13,932 bases of DNA from a bacterium UBA3756 (GCA_002371695.1 DFGG01000143.1:1-13932); one strand, 5' to 3'. Positions 1 to 7,925 are shown, counted from the first letter of the stretch. Translations and numbers: made by a program. Notes: generated from the sequence alone by a model not told the origin.

Positions 1-476
1 TCAGAGACACTGGTGATGGAGAGGCTCCAGCCCTTCGAGTCGCAGTAGCTCTTGTACATCTTGAACAGGTCACCGGCAAAGAGGCACGCCTCGTCGCCAC
101 CCGTACCGGCACGTATCTCCATCTGCACATTCTTGGCATCCTCGGGATCCTTCGGTATCAGGGCAATCTTGATTTCCTCCTCGAGTTTCGGCTGGAGGGC
201 CTCGTTGGTGGCCAGTTCTTCGCGCGCCATCTCCTTCATCTCGGGATCGTCCTCGTTGGCCAGGATATCCTTAGCCTCCTTGATACCGTTCAGACAGGCG
301 ATGTAACGCTTGCGGGCATCCATGATGTCGCCCAGGTCCTTGTACTCCTTGGTCAGTTTTACGAATCGCTGCTGGTCGGCTATCACATTGGGGTCGGTGA
401 TCAGGGTCGATACCTCCTCAAAGCGTGCCTCCAGACCGTCGAGCTTCTGCAGTATGCTGTTTGTTGTTTCTGCCAT
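1..476 (-). CDS. prfA: peptide chain release factor 1 (RF1), N-terminal part
   Basis: RF1 releases the finished polypeptide at UAA and UAG stop codons on the ribosome. The window holds only the first 158 codons, starting at the ATG on 476-474; the gene runs off the left edge. Visible are the helical N-terminal domain (about residues 1-110) and the start of domain 2 with RAGTGGDEA at residues 122-130, a hallmark of class I release factors. The stop-codon-reading motif and the GGQ peptidyl-hydrolysis motif would lie beyond the edge, so RF1 versus RF2 rests on overall resemblance. The truncation comes from the window, not from a mutation. It lies 21 nt after the lipoprotein gene on the same strand and is probably the last gene seen of the phoH-purC-menG-aroE-purM operon. 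Confidence 0.93.
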   Translation of the reverse strand, partial: MAETTNSILQKLDGLEARFEEVSTLITDPNVIADQQRFVKLTKEYKDLGDIMDARKRYIACLNGIKEAKDILANEDDPEMKEMAREELATNEALQPKLEEEIKIALIPKDPEDAKNVQMEIRAGTGGDEACLFAGDLFKMYKSYCDSKGWSLSITSVS

Positions 477-497
477 ATATTAACTATTCACTAATCA

Positions 498-791
498 CTA
501 TTCACTATATTTCCCTGTACCCTTGCAGGCATCACAGGTGTAGAGACCGTCTGGCGACTTGCCCATGCCTGAGCAGACGGGGCACTTGCCTTGCTGTTTT
601 AACTTCTCGCGCTCCTTGGAGAGCTTCTTGTCATCGCCCTTGTTGCGCTGATGGTTGGTCTGTGCATTCTGCAAGCCTCCTTGCAGGTTGGTGGCCACCG
701 CCGGACTCACCCAGTCCTCCACGAAGGTAGAGCATCCTGCGAGAGGCAGCATAGCGACTATCAGGAGCGTTTTAATAGTCGAACGTGCCAT
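498..791 (-). CDS. small lipoprotein with two CxxCxGxG zinc motifs
   Basis: This is a 97-residue protein with a signal peptide ending in a lipobox, LAGC, with Cys20 as the lipidated residue; it is predicted to be membrane-anchored outside the cytoplasm. After a charged Lys/Asp/Glu-rich linker (about residues 50-68), the C-terminus carries CPVCSGMG (Cys70, Cys73) and CDACKGTG (Cys86, Cys89). This is the DnaJ zinc-finger repeat pattern, but with no J domain. I chose the ATG at 791; an in-frame GTG at 797 would add two residues. The start lies inside the end of purM, overlapping it by 20 nt and implying translational coupling. The function is not known to me; binding one zinc ion and a role in protein folding or redox handling in the envelope are inferences. 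Confidence 0.8.
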   Translation of the reverse strand: MARSTIKTLLIVAMLPLAGCSTFVEDWVSPAVATNLQGGLQNAQTNHQRNKGDDKKLSKEREKLKQQGKCPVCSGMGKSPDGLYTCDACKGTGKYSE

Positions 792-1935
792 ATTCACTCT
801 TGATAGTCAGGCTTTTATTTCCCTCCTCGATGTGTCCGATTATCTGGGCGTCGATGTTGAATGACTTGGATATCTGAATCACCTGATCTGCCACTTCCGG
901 ACGAACATATATCTCCATTCTGTGCCCCATGTTGAACACCTGGTACATCTCTCGCCAGTCGGTGCCCGAACAGTCGTGGATGGCCTTGAAGAGTGGGGGA
1001 ACGGGGAACATATTGTCCTTCACCACGCGGCAGTTGTCGCTGACGAAGTGGAGCACCTTGGTCTGGGCCCCGCCCGTGCAGTGCACCATACCATGAATCT
1101 CCGGACGCAGTGCATCGAGCAACCGCTTGATGACTGGTGCATAGGTGCGGGTAGGGGAGAGCACCAGCTGTCCTGCATCCACAGGAGAGCCTTCGACAGC
1201 ATCCGTCAGTTGATACTTCCCGCTATATACGAGTTCATCAGGCACGGCATGGTCGTAGCTCTCGGGATATTTCCCTGCCAGATACTTGGCAAATACGTCA
1301 TGGCGGGCTGAGGTCAGTCCGTTCGATCCCATACCTCCGTTATAGCGCTTCTCATAGGTGGCCTGTCCTGTCGAGGAAAGACCCACGATCACGTCGCCCG
1401 GACGGATATTGGCATTGTCGATCACGTCAGAGCGCTTCATGCGGCAGGTGACGGTGGAGTCTACGATGATGGTGCGCACCAGGTCGCCCACGTCGGCTGT
1501 CTCACCGCCTGTCGGCCAGATGCCGATACCCATCTCGCGCAGTTCTGCCAACAGCTCGTCGGTTCCGTTGATGATGGCCGAGATGACTTCGCCGGGCACG
1601 AGCATCTTGTTTCGTCCGATAGTGCTCGACACGAGGATATTGTCGACGGCACCCACACAAAGCAGGTCGTCGGTGTTCATCACGATAGCATCCTGAGCTA
1701 TACCTTTCCATACACTGAGGTCGCCCGTCTCCTTCCAGTACATGTAGGCCAGGCTCGACTTGGTGCCGGCTCCGTCGGCATGCATGATGTTGCAGTACTC
1801 AGGGTCGCCGCCCAGTATGTCGGGGATAATCTTGCAGAAAGCCTGCGGGAAGATGCCCTTGTCGATGTTCTTGATGGCGTTGTGCACGTCTTCCTTCGCT
1901 GCACTCACGCCTCTCATCATATATCTGTTGTCCAT
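772..1935 (-). CDS. purM: phosphoribosylformylglycinamidine cyclo-ligase (AIR synthase)
   Basis: PurM closes the imidazole ring of purines: FGAM plus ATP gives AIR, ADP and phosphate, in the cytoplasm. The protein has 387 residues, longer than the roughly 345 of E. coli PurM but similar to what I recall of Bacteroidetes forms. Signatures are HADGAGTK at residues 52-59, the MNTDDLLCVGA stretch at 86-96 (metal/ATP-binding acidic region), and a later TGGETADV motif. The open frame extends upstream to 1968, but that extension overlaps aroE. The ATG at 1935 gives MDNRYMMRGVS, the expected N-terminus, and starts 2 nt after the aroE stop. Together with purC in the same block it supplies two steps of the purine pathway. 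Confidence 0.95.
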   Translation of the reverse strand: MDNRYMMRGVSAAKEDVHNAIKNIDKGIFPQAFCKIIPDILGGDPEYCNIMHADGAGTKSSLAYMYWKETGDLSVWKGIAQDAIVMNTDDLLCVGAVDNILVSSTIGRNKMLVPGEVISAIINGTDELLAELREMGIGIWPTGGETADVGDLVRTIIVDSTVTCRMKRSDVIDNANIRPGDVIVGLSSTGQATYEKRYNGGMGSNGLTSARHDVFAKYLAGKYPESYDHAVPDELVYSGKYQLTDAVEGSPVDAGQLVLSPTRTYAPVIKRLLDALRPEIHGMVHCTGGAQTKVLHFVSDNCRVVKDNMFPVPPLFKAIHDCSGTDWREMYQVFNMGHRMEIYVRPEVADQVIQISKSFNIDAQIIGHIEEGNKSLTIKSEYGTFDY

Positions 1936-1937
1936 AT

Positions 1938-2690
1938 TCACTTGTCTTTTCCGTTCCAGAATTCCCACGAGGCAAAGGCCTGCAGGAGTAGCATCTCAAG
2001 TCCGTTTTTCACCTCGGCCCCGTGTTCGGCTCCCTTCTGCATGAAGAGTGTCTGGTCGGGGTTATAGATCAGGTCGTAGAGGATGGTGTGGTGGTCCATG
2101 GCCTCGTAGGGCAGGGGAGGACATTCCTCCGTATGGGGATACATGCCCACGGGGGTACAGTTGACGATCACATTGTATTCCTTCACGACCTCCGGTGTGA
2201 TACGCTCGTATTGGATGGTGCCCGGACGCTCGTAGCGGCTGACGTAGACATACTCCAGTCCGAGCGACTTCAGTCCGTAGCTGATGGCCTTCGAGGCACC
2301 TCCCGTGCCCAGTATGAGCGCTTTCTTGTGCCATTTGGGGTCGATCATAGGTTCTATACTCTGAGTGAATCCGATCACGTCGGAGTTGAAGCCCTTCAGG
2401 TGCGGACGTCCTCCCTCGTGAGTGACGCGTATCACGTTGACAGCTCCGATGGCCCTGGCTTCAGGACTGATGGAGTCGAGGAAGTTGATCACTTTCTCCT
2501 TGTAGGGGATAGTCACGTTCAGTCCCCGCAAGTTGGGGTTGCGGTCGAGAATCTCTGTGAGCATGTCGATGCTTGGAATCTCAAAGTTCTCATACTTGGC
2601 ATTGATCCCCTCATCAGCAAACTTCTGGTTGAAGTAGTTGATAGAGAACGAATGCCCCAAGGGATAGCCGATTAGTCCGTACTTGTCCAT
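1938..2690 (-). CDS. aroE: shikimate dehydrogenase (NADP+)
   Basis: AroE reduces 3-dehydroshikimate to shikimate with NADPH in the aromatic amino acid (chorismate) pathway. The 250-residue protein is of normal length for the family. The shikimate-binding N-terminal domain shows YPLGHSFS (Ser14 and Ser16), NVTIPYKE with the catalytic Lys64, Asn85, and Asp104 in GFNSD. The nucleotide-binding domain carries the GTGGASKA loop (about 128-135), then NCTPVGM (177-183) and the C-terminal NGLEMLLLQAF helix. The start at 2690 gives MDKYGLIGYPLGHS, directly in register with family starts. It sits 26 nt after menG and 2 nt before purM on the same strand. Chorismate also feeds menaquinone synthesis, which links it to its menG neighbour. 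Confidence 0.96.
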   Translation of the reverse strand: MDKYGLIGYPLGHSFSINYFNQKFADEGINAKYENFEIPSIDMLTEILDRNPNLRGLNVTIPYKEKVINFLDSISPEARAIGAVNVIRVTHEGGRPHLKGFNSDVIGFTQSIEPMIDPKWHKKALILGTGGASKAISYGLKSLGLEYVYVSRYERPGTIQYERITPEVVKEYNVIVNCTPVGMYPHTEECPPLPYEAMDHHTILYDLIYNPDQTLFMQKGAEHGAEVKNGLEMLLLQAFASWEFWNGKDK

Positions 2691-2716
2691 CTTCAGATCT
2701 TTGATTTATGGTAATA

Positions 2717-3448
2717 TTATTTCGTTGCAAGGTACATCGTGCAGATGCCGAACGTGAGCCGCTTGAACCGGGCCTGGCTGAAGCCTGCCCTGGTGAGTAT
2801 CTCTACCATCCGCTCGCCTTGGGGGAAGGCCTCGATGGTGCGGGTCAGATAGCTGTAGGCGCTGGCATCGCGGGATATCAGTCTCCCGTAGATGGGCAGC
2901 ACTGTGTGGGAGTAGATCTTGAACAGTTGCTTCATGGGGAAACTGACGGGTGTGGTCAGTTCCACGATGCTCAGGTGTCCCCCCTTTCTCAGCACGCGCT
3001 GCATCTCTCGCAGTCCCTGGTCGAGGTCGGCGAAGTTGCGGATGCCGAAGGCTGCCGTCACTGCGTCGAACTGCTCATCGGGGTAGGAGAGTGCCAGACA
3101 GTCCTGACGCTCAAAGGTGATGATGCTGTCGAGTCCGCGCTCCTTCACCTTCTGCCGTCCTATCTCCATCATACCCTCGCTGATGTCTGAGCCGATGAGC
3201 CGCTTCGGATGTAGCATCTCTGCAGCCAGGATGGCAAAGTCGCCTGTGCCGGTGGCTATGTCGAGCAGGTCCTGGGGCTTGTGGGGAGCCAGTTGCAAGA
3301 TGGCCTTGCGCCGCCAGCCTCGGTCGATGTCCCACGACAGCCGGTGGTTCAGCTTGTCGTAGGTGGGGGCGATGTTGTCGAACATCTGTTCCACCTGCTT
3401 AGCCTTCTCACCCTCGTGGTAGGGGTTGATTTGTTCCTGCCCGTACAT
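2717..3448 (-). CDS. ubiE/menG: demethylmenaquinone methyltransferase
   Basis: This SAM-dependent enzyme methylates demethylmenaquinone to menaquinone, the last step in making the respiratory quinone. Its 243 residues are typical of UbiE/MenG. Visible signatures are the N-terminal [22 protein letters not shown] (about 25-46), the SAM-binding loop DIATGTGD (63-70), the acidic SDIS turn (about residues 87-90), and AAFGIRNF followed by the [12 protein letters not shown] segment. I prefer the menaquinone role to the ubiquinone role because Bacteroidetes make menaquinone only; this is taxonomic knowledge, not seen in the sequence. It lies 13 nt after purC and 26 nt before aroE in the same orientation, consistent with co-transcription. 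Confidence 0.94.
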   Translation of the reverse strand: MYGQEQINPYHEGEKAKQVEQMFDNIAPTYDKLNHRLSWDIDRGWRRKAILQLAPHKPQDLLDIATGTGDFAILAAEMLHPKRLIGSDISEGMMEIGRQKVKERGLDSIITFERQDCLALSYPDEQFDAVTAAFGIRNFADLDQGLREMQRVLRKGGHLSIVELTTPVSFPMKQLFKIYSHTVLPIYGRLISRDASAYSYLTRTIEAFPQGERMVEILTRAGFSQARFKRLTFGICTMYLATK

Positions 3449-3461
3449 TTCCTCTTCCGGT

Positions 3462-4418
3462 TTATTTGCTCTTGAAGGCGTTGAGCCAGCTCTTCACGTT
3501 GTTCTCGATACGCTGGGCGATGTCCTCATCGCTCGTCTCACGCTCGAAGCGTTCTCCCACGATCTGCTCGTAGAGCTCGATGTAACGGTCGCTTACGCTG
3601 TTGGCATACGCATCGGTGATTTCCGGCATCACCTGACCGGGCTCGTTCATGAAGTTGTGCTCGATGAGCCACTGGCGCACGAACTCCTTCGAGAGCTGGC
3701 GCTGCGGCTCGCCCTTGGCCAGTTTCTCCTCATAGCCGTCGGCATAGAAGTAGCGGCTGGAGTCGGGGGTGTGGATTTCGTCAATGAGGTACACCTTGCC
3801 GTCGCGCTTGCCAAACTCATACTTGGTGTCTACCAGTATCAGTCCGCGCTTCTGGGCGATGTCTTGTCCGCGCTTGAAAATCTTGCGGGTATATTGCTCC
3901 ATCACGGCATAATCTTCTGCCGATACCAGGCCCTGTGCGATGATTTCCTCCTTCGAGATGTTCATGTCGTGCCCCTCGTCGGCCTTGGTGGTCGGGGTGA
4001 TGATGGGCTCGGGGAATCGCTCGTTCTCCTTCATGCCGTCGGGCAGACGCACGCCGCAGAGCTCGCGGCAGCCGTTCTTATACTCGCGCCAGGCAGAGCC
4101 GGTCAGTATCGAGCGGATGATCATCTCCACGCGGAAGCCCTCGCACTTCAGACCGATGGTCACCATCGGGTCGGGGGTGGCCAGCTTCCAGTTCGGACAG
4201 ATGTCTGTAGTGGCATCCAGAAACTTGGCTGCTATCTGGTTGAGCACCTGACCCTTGAAGGGTATGCCCTTGGGCAGCACCACGTCGAAGGCTGAGATGC
4301 GGTCGGTGGCCACCATCACCAGCAGATCGTCGTTAAGATTGTACACATCGCGTACCTTTCCGTGGTACACACTCTTTTGTCCCTCAAACTGGAACTCCGT
4401 GTTTGTTAATGCTTTCAT
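3462..4418 (-). CDS. purC: phosphoribosylaminoimidazole-succinocarboxamide synthase (SAICAR synthase)
   Basis: PurC joins CAIR with aspartate using ATP to form SAICAR in purine biosynthesis. The start chosen is the ATG at 4418 ([20 protein letters not shown]), giving 318 residues. The open frame continues upstream to 4487, but those residues are low-complexity basic and overlap the end of phoH. Signatures are YHGKVRDVY (18-26), ATDRISAFD (37-45), the GSAWREY region near 107-113, and [13 protein letters not shown] toward the C-terminus. It is longer than the roughly 237-residue E. coli enzyme and resembles the longer class found in Bacteroidetes and fungi. It lies 16 nt after phoH and 13 nt before menG. 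Confidence 0.95.
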   Translation of the reverse strand: MKALTNTEFQFEGQKSVYHGKVRDVYNLNDDLLVMVATDRISAFDVVLPKGIPFKGQVLNQIAAKFLDATTDICPNWKLATPDPMVTIGLKCEGFRVEMIIRSILTGSAWREYKNGCRELCGVRLPDGMKENERFPEPIITPTTKADEGHDMNISKEEIIAQGLVSAEDYAVMEQYTRKIFKRGQDIAQKRGLILVDTKYEFGKRDGKVYLIDEIHTPDSSRYFYADGYEEKLAKGEPQRQLSKEFVRQWLIEHNFMNEPGQVMPEITDAYANSVSDRYIELYEQIVGERFERETSDEDIAQRIENNVKSWLNAFKSK

Positions 4419-4434
4419 TGTCTTTATATTGTTT

Positions 4435-5394
4435 TTATTTATCTTCCGTCTTCGTCTGGTGCTCTTTGTCAAAGGCCTCGTAGGCATTCACGATGCGCGT
4501 CACCAGCTTGTGGCGCACGATGTCGCTCCGGTCGAGGTTGACCACACCGATACCCTCCACATTATTTAATATATGCAGGGCCTCTATCAGTCCCGACTTC
4601 TGGGAGTGGGGTAGGTCTATCTGTGTCATGTCGCCCGTGATGATCATCTTCGTGTTCCATCCCATACGGGTGAGGAACATGCGTATCTGTGCCGGCGTGG
4701 TGTTCTGTGCCTCGTCGAGTATCACCACCGCGTCACTCAGCGTGCGACCTCGCATAAAGGCCAGCGGAGCTATCTGGATGACGTGCTTCTCCATCATGTC
4801 CTGCAGCTTCACCTGGGGCAGCATGTCCTCCAGAGCGTCGTACAGGGGCTGCAGATAGGGGTCTATCTTGTCCTTCATGTCACCGGGCAGGAATCCCAGC
4901 TTCTCACCGGCTTCCACGGCAGGGCGCGAGAGGATGATCTTCTTGGCCGTCTTCTCCTTGAGCGCCTTCACGGCTAGGGCTATCGAGAGGTAGGTCTTTC
5001 CCGTTCCGGCAGGTCCCACGGCGAACACCATGTCGTGCTGCTCATAGGCCTCGATGAGCCGCTGCTGGTTCTTCGTACGGGCCTTAATGGGGCGGCCTGA
5101 CATCGAGTAGACCACCACACCTTCAGGCACGTCCTTCGTACGGTGCCCGCGGATGATGTCGAGTATGTCTTCCTCCTTCAGAGCGTTGAATCGCAGCACG
5201 TGCTGGCGCAGACTCTCCACACTCTCCTCGAAGGACGCCATCTGCTCCTCGTCGCCCAGCACGCGGATCACATTGTCACGGGCCACGATGCGCAGCTTGG
5301 GGTAGAGCGAACGGATGATGTGAAGGTTCGCATTGCTGACTCCGTAGAATACCACGGGGTCAATATCCTCTAAAACAAGATGCTTCTCTATCAA
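4435..5394 (-). CDS. phoH: PhoH-like ATPase (PhoH/YbeZ family), TTG start
   Basis: This cytoplasmic P-loop ATPase belongs to the family of E. coli YbeZ and PhoH, associated with RNA metabolism and often neighbouring the YbeY RNase. It is 319 residues with an N-terminal KH-like region (about 1-75), Walker A GPAGTGKT at 127-134, and Walker B ILDEAQN with Asp227-Glu228, a DEAQ box. [10 protein letters not shown] follows, a conserved family segment. The only start giving the N-terminus [19 protein letters not shown] is TTG at 5394-5392; an in-frame stop lies six codons upstream and the first internal ATG would remove about 50 conserved residues. It is the first gene of the minus-strand block, with a candidate promoter at 5422-5429. 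Confidence 0.92.
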   Translation of the reverse strand: MIEKHLVLEDIDPVVFYGVSNANLHIIRSLYPKLRIVARDNVIRVLGDEEQMASFEESVESLRQHVLRFNALKEEDILDIIRGHRTKDVPEGVVVYSMSGRPIKARTKNQQRLIEAYEQHDMVFAVGPAGTGKTYLSIALAVKALKEKTAKKIILSRPAVEAGEKLGFLPGDMKDKIDPYLQPLYDALEDMLPQVKLQDMMEKHVIQIAPLAFMRGRTLSDAVVILDEAQNTTPAQIRMFLTRMGWNTKMIITGDMTQIDLPHSQKSGLIEALHILNNVEGIGVVNLDRSDIVRHKLVTRIVNAYEAFDKEHQTKTEDK

Positions 5395-5421
5395 TCTCGA
5401 TACAATTTTCTAATTTGCCTG

Positions 5422-5450
5422 CAAAATTACAAAAAATCTTCGTAACTTTG
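5422..5450. promoter_or_regulatory. divergent overlapping promoter -7 boxes between phoH and the DUF5715 gene
   Basis: Two Bacteroidetes-type -7 boxes face away from each other in the 64-nt gap. On the minus strand TAATTTTG reads from 5429 to 5422, toward phoH. On the plus strand TAACTTTG at 5443-5450 points to the gene at 5459. Neither has a -33 TTG at the usual 19-21 nt; the nearest plus-strand TTTG (5414-5417) is 25 nt away. The -7 boxes are convincing and the -33 elements are not. Confidence 0.6.
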
Positions 5451-5458
5451 CGCCCGAA

Positions 5459-6256
5459 ATGAGAAAATTATCGATGAAACTTACAAAAAATCAATATTTG
5501 CGCTACTTTGCTGCCGTGGTCCTCATCCTTGCACTTATCCGGTGGACTTTCCCCTCGGTGGCAGAACCCCGTAAAACCTCATCTGAACCTACGCTCAGTG
5601 ACAGCACAAAAAATGTTCAATATTCCGCTCGGCTGAAGGACGCTTGCTACCAACGGGACGCAAGAATGTTCAATCCTCAATCTGAGCCTCACCGCATCCT
5701 CAGTGTCCCCAGCTATGCCGAAGCCTTTCCCGACACCAACAGTGTACAGTTGGCTGCTGCCCAGCAATGGGGCGTGCCTCCCGTCAAGAACCGCGAGGAT
5801 GCCGAGATGCGCAAGCGTGAACTGGTCTATATTGGCTCCAATCCGTATTATCACGTCGATCCGCTGTATTCCAGCATACCGTATCTGGTGCCGCGTGCAG
5901 CCGTTTTGCTCCAGGATATCGGCCAGGCGTTCTACGATTCGCTCTATGTCAAGGGTGTGCCTCTGCATCAGATGATTGTCACCAGCGTGCTGCGCTCTCA
6001 GGAGGATGTCGTTAAGCTGCGCCGGCGCAACGGCAATGCCACGGAGAATTCCTGCCATCTCTACGGCACCACATTTGATATCTGCTACAATCGTTACCGT
6101 ACAGTCGAGGATCCTGACGGGCCTCGTCGTCGTCAGGTTCGCAACGACACGCTCAAATGGGTGCTCTCCGAAGTGCTTCGTGATTTCCGCCAGCAGAATC
6201 GCTGCTTCATCAAATATGAAGTCAAGCAAGGTTGCTTCCACATGACCGTACGATAG
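5459..6256 (+). CDS. membrane-anchored DUF5715-family protein, peptidase M15-like
   Basis: The 265-residue protein has one N-terminal membrane segment (about residues 14-31) and a polar remainder that should lie in the periplasm. Residues 175-210 read SVLRSQEDVVKLRRRNGNA followed by SCHLYGTTFDI. This is the SxHxxGxxxD pattern of zinc peptidases that cut peptidoglycan peptides (M15/LAS type), with His200 and Asp207 as candidate ligands. A second histidine, His261 in CFHMTVR, ends the protein where such enzymes place their last ligand. I therefore infer a cell-wall peptidase or a relative; the DUF5715 label is from memory. ATG 5459 lies 8 nt from the -7 box, and a second in-frame ATG at 5474 would allow a longer leader. 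It is divergent from phoH. Confidence 0.75.
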   Translation: MRKLSMKLTKNQYLRYFAAVVLILALIRWTFPSVAEPRKTSSEPTLSDSTKNVQYSARLKDACYQRDARMFNPQSEPHRILSVPSYAEAFPDTNSVQLAAAQQWGVPPVKNREDAEMRKRELVYIGSNPYYHVDPLYSSIPYLVPRAAVLLQDIGQAFYDSLYVKGVPLHQMIVTSVLRSQEDVVKLRRRNGNATENSCHLYGTTFDICYNRYRTVEDPDGPRRRQVRNDTLKWVLSEVLRDFRQQNRCFIKYEVKQGCFHMTVR

Positions 6257-6359
6257 ATAGTTCATCTTAATTCCCTTCCTATCTAATCCGTATTGCCTAT
6301 TTATCATAATGCCGATTCTAATCCGATAGGGATAAAACAAAGTAAAATCCCCCGAAACC

Positions 6360-6390
6360 TTGCGCAATCCTGAAATTATTCGTATCTTTG
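6360..6390 (+). promoter_or_regulatory. Bacteroidetes-type promoter for the HAD gene
   Basis: The -33 TTG at 6360-6362 and -7 TATCTTTG at 6383-6390 are separated by 20 nt, a full match to the TTG-N19/21-TAnnTTTG consensus. The ATG of the next gene begins 8 nt later, so the transcript probably starts within a few nucleotides of the start codon. Confidence 0.85.
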
Positions 6391-6398
6391 CACGCGAT

Positions 6399-7040
6399 AT
6401 GATAAATAACATTGCTTTCGACCTGGGCGGCGTTGTCATCGCCCTGAGCTACGAATCAGCCGTCAGGCGATTCGAGCAGATTGGATTGCGCGATGCTCGC
6501 AGTCATCTCGATGCTTTCTGCCAGCACGGCATCTTTGGCGACCTGGAGCGCGGCGACATCAGTGCCGAGCAGTTCCGCATGGCACTCAGCGAACTGATCG
6601 GTCGCGAAATTTCTTCCGAAGAATGTTCCTGGGCCTGGCACGGCTATGTAGAAAATGTACCGCAACGCAATCTCGACATGCTTCTCCGACTGCGCAACGA
6701 GGGTTATAAAGTCTGCCTTCTGTCGAACACCAATCCCTACATGATGCAATGGGCCTGCAGTCCTGAGTTCGACGGCCGGGGCCATGCCATCAGCCATTAT
6801 TTCGACCATCTCTACCTGAGCTACGAGTGCCGCCAGATGAAGCCTTCGCCCGACATCTTCCGCACCATGCTCCAGGGGCAGCAGTCCTCAGCCGCCGAAA
6901 CCCTCTTCATCGACGACAGCCCCCGCAACTGCGAGGTAGCCCAGTCCCTCGGCATCCGCACCCTCTGCCCCCACGACAATGAGGACTGGACCCCCACCCT
7001 GGCCAGTTTTGTTAGGAATGAGAAGGGCATCAGATATTGA
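6399..7040 (+). CDS. HAD-superfamily IA hydrolase, YihX-like sugar-phosphate phosphatase
   Basis: The 213-residue cytoplasmic phosphatase has all four HAD motifs. These are FDLGGVV (nucleophile Asp8), LLSNTN (Ser109), Lys148 in QMKPSPDIF, and FIDDSPRN (Asp172, Asp173). Motif I has Gly rather than Asp two residues after the nucleophile. This matches the E. coli YihX subgroup (DLGNV), which acts on glucose-1-phosphate, so it is a subgroup feature and not a defect. Residues about 17-85 form the helical cap. The substrate cannot be read from the sequence. The start is ATG 6399, because the -7 box at 6383-6390 lies inside the longer open frame and Asp8 needs a start here. It converges on hepT with a 3-nt gap. 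Confidence 0.9.
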   Translation: MINNIAFDLGGVVIALSYESAVRRFEQIGLRDARSHLDAFCQHGIFGDLERGDISAEQFRMALSELIGREISSEECSWAWHGYVENVPQRNLDMLLRLRNEGYKVCLLSNTNPYMMQWACSPEFDGRGHAISHYFDHLYLSYECRQMKPSPDIFRTMLQGQQSSAAETLFIDDSPRNCEVAQSLGIRTLCPHDNEDWTPTLASFVRNEKGIRY

Positions 7041-7062
7041 TGATCATACATTATCATCAATA
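7035..7062. terminator. AT-rich palindrome over the convergent gene ends
   Basis: TATTGATGAT at 7035-7044 and ATCATCAATA at 7053-7062 form a perfect 10-bp inverted repeat with an 8-nt loop. It spans the stop codons of both the HAD gene and hepT. Its position suits a bidirectional terminator, but the stem is poor in G+C and lacks a clear U-tract, so the call is tentative. Confidence 0.45.
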
Positions 7063-7457
7063 AGAACAATCTCATAAAGATGCTCAATAAAATAGTCAAT
7101 GGCGTCACGAAGGGCGGATATGTCGTTTTTGACCACATCCCAGACCATGTTATAGTTAATGTCAAAATACCCATGGGCAATGCGGTTGCGCATGCCCATA
7201 ACAGCACGCCAAGGTATTTCTGGACGTGATGGAAGCAATTGCTGCTGTGTCTTCTCGTCTATTTTTCTTATGCCTTCCCCTATCGCTTCTATTAACATGC
7301 AATCAGCAGTAAGCGTCTTAACCCCATCTGGCGACGAGAGCATTTCCTTAAGATCTACGTAAGAATCGTTCCACGTTTCAAGATTGTGGATTGAATCACG
7401 AATTTGGAGGAGTGTGTCTTCTATGACTCTAAGCTGCTGTATAGATATTGATGCCAT
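7044..7457 (-). CDS. hepT: HepT-like toxin (DUF86, HEPN RNase)
   Basis: HepT toxins are small helical HEPN ribonucleases that act with a MNT-type nucleotidyltransferase antitoxin. This 137-residue protein carries the family motif RX4-HxY as Arg90, His95 and Tyr97 in GMRNRIAHGY, preceded by IPWRAVMGMR. In characterised systems the antitoxin adds AMP to this tyrosine and blocks the RNase; that is known of the family, not shown here. The start at 7457 gives MASISIQQLR and lies inside the 3' end of the antitoxin gene, with a 29-nt overlap, so the two are translationally coupled. The catalytic motif is intact, so the toxin looks functional. Confidence 0.88.
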   Translation of the reverse strand: MASISIQQLRVIEDTLLQIRDSIHNLETWNDSYVDLKEMLSSPDGVKTLTADCMLIEAIGEGIRKIDEKTQQQLLPSRPEIPWRAVMGMRNRIAHGYFDINYNMVWDVVKNDISALRDAIDYFIEHLYEIVLIDDNV

Positions 7458-7731
7458 CTTTCTCTATCTGTTGACGAAAAAAAGGACGTAAGTTTTCATG
7501 GTCACTTATTAGGTCTACCCTGCAACCGAGTAATTCTTCAAGATACTGGGCGGCAAGTACCAGATTATAAAACTTCGGCGGCATCGTCACAAACAGGTCT
7601 ACGTCGCTTCCATCATGCTGTTCTCCCCTGGCGACAGAACCGAAAAGACGCATTGACGTAATACCGAACCGTTCGCGCAGTTCCTGCGAGTGGCCTCTGA
7701 TGATGTCGATGTATTCATTTGTAGATTTCAT
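7429..7731 (-). CDS. mntA: MntA-like nucleotidyltransferase antitoxin
   Basis: This 100-residue minimal nucleotidyltransferase has the active-site pattern GSVARGEQHDGSDVDL: Gly31-Ser32, then Asp43 and Asp45, with a third acidic candidate at Asp73 (VDLI). In the MntA-HepT family the antitoxin AMPylates the toxin tyrosine. A purine-rich AGGAGG lies upstream at 7739-7734 but only 2 nt from the ATG, closer than a normal Shine-Dalgarno site; Bacteroidetes rely little on such sites. A strong promoter (7751-7781) lies just upstream. Antitoxin first, toxin second with a 29-nt overlap is the usual order for this module. Confidence 0.9.
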   Translation of the reverse strand: MKSTNEYIDIIRGHSQELRERFGITSMRLFGSVARGEQHDGSDVDLFVTMPPKFYNLVLAAQYLEELLGCRVDLISDHENLRPFFRQQIEKDGINIYTAA

Positions 7732-7750
7732 GACCTCCTCTAATTTGCGG

Positions 7751-7781
7751 CAAAGATACGAAAATAAATTGAGTTTTTCAA
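7751..7781 (-). promoter_or_regulatory. promoter of the mntA-hepT operon
   Basis: Read on the minus strand, TTG at 7781-7779 and TATCTTTG at 7758-7751 are 20 nt apart, a full match to the Bacteroidetes consensus. The mntA ATG at 7731 lies 19 nt after the -7 box, giving a short ordinary leader. Confidence 0.85.
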
Positions 7782-7853
7782 GCGATTCGACAACTTTTCT
7801 ATATTAAAAATTGCTAAAGATTCTTGTTTTGGACGATTTTTTTCTTGATGCAC

Positions 7854-7884
7854 TTGGCAATCTCATCTATTCTAATTAATTTTG
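7854..7884 (+). promoter_or_regulatory. promoter of the coiled-coil gene
   Basis: TTG at 7854-7856 and TAATTTTG at 7877-7884 are 20 nt apart and match the Bacteroidetes consensus. The promoter sits within the longest open frame, which opens at 7824. This argues that translation starts downstream at ATG 7926, leaving a leader of about 35 nt. Confidence 0.75.
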
Positions 7885-7925
7885 CAAAAAAAAGAATAAA
7901 CGACTTAAATCAATTAATAACAAGC

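Noticed and set aside
1936..1968. Upstream start for PurM (MGILERKRQVN...)
   Set aside because: It overlaps the end of aroE, adds residues outside the family, and ATG 1935 gives the expected N-terminus 2 nt after the aroE stop.
5579..6439. 286-codon open frame on the minus strand opposite the DUF5715 gene
   Set aside because: It lies antisense to a gene with a promoter, a membrane segment and zinc-peptidase-like motifs, continues antisense across the HAD promoter, and shows no recognisable domain.
7824..7925. N-terminal extension of the coiled-coil protein with a hydrophobic segment
   Set aside because: A full consensus promoter (7854-7884) lies inside it, so this stretch is unlikely to be translated.
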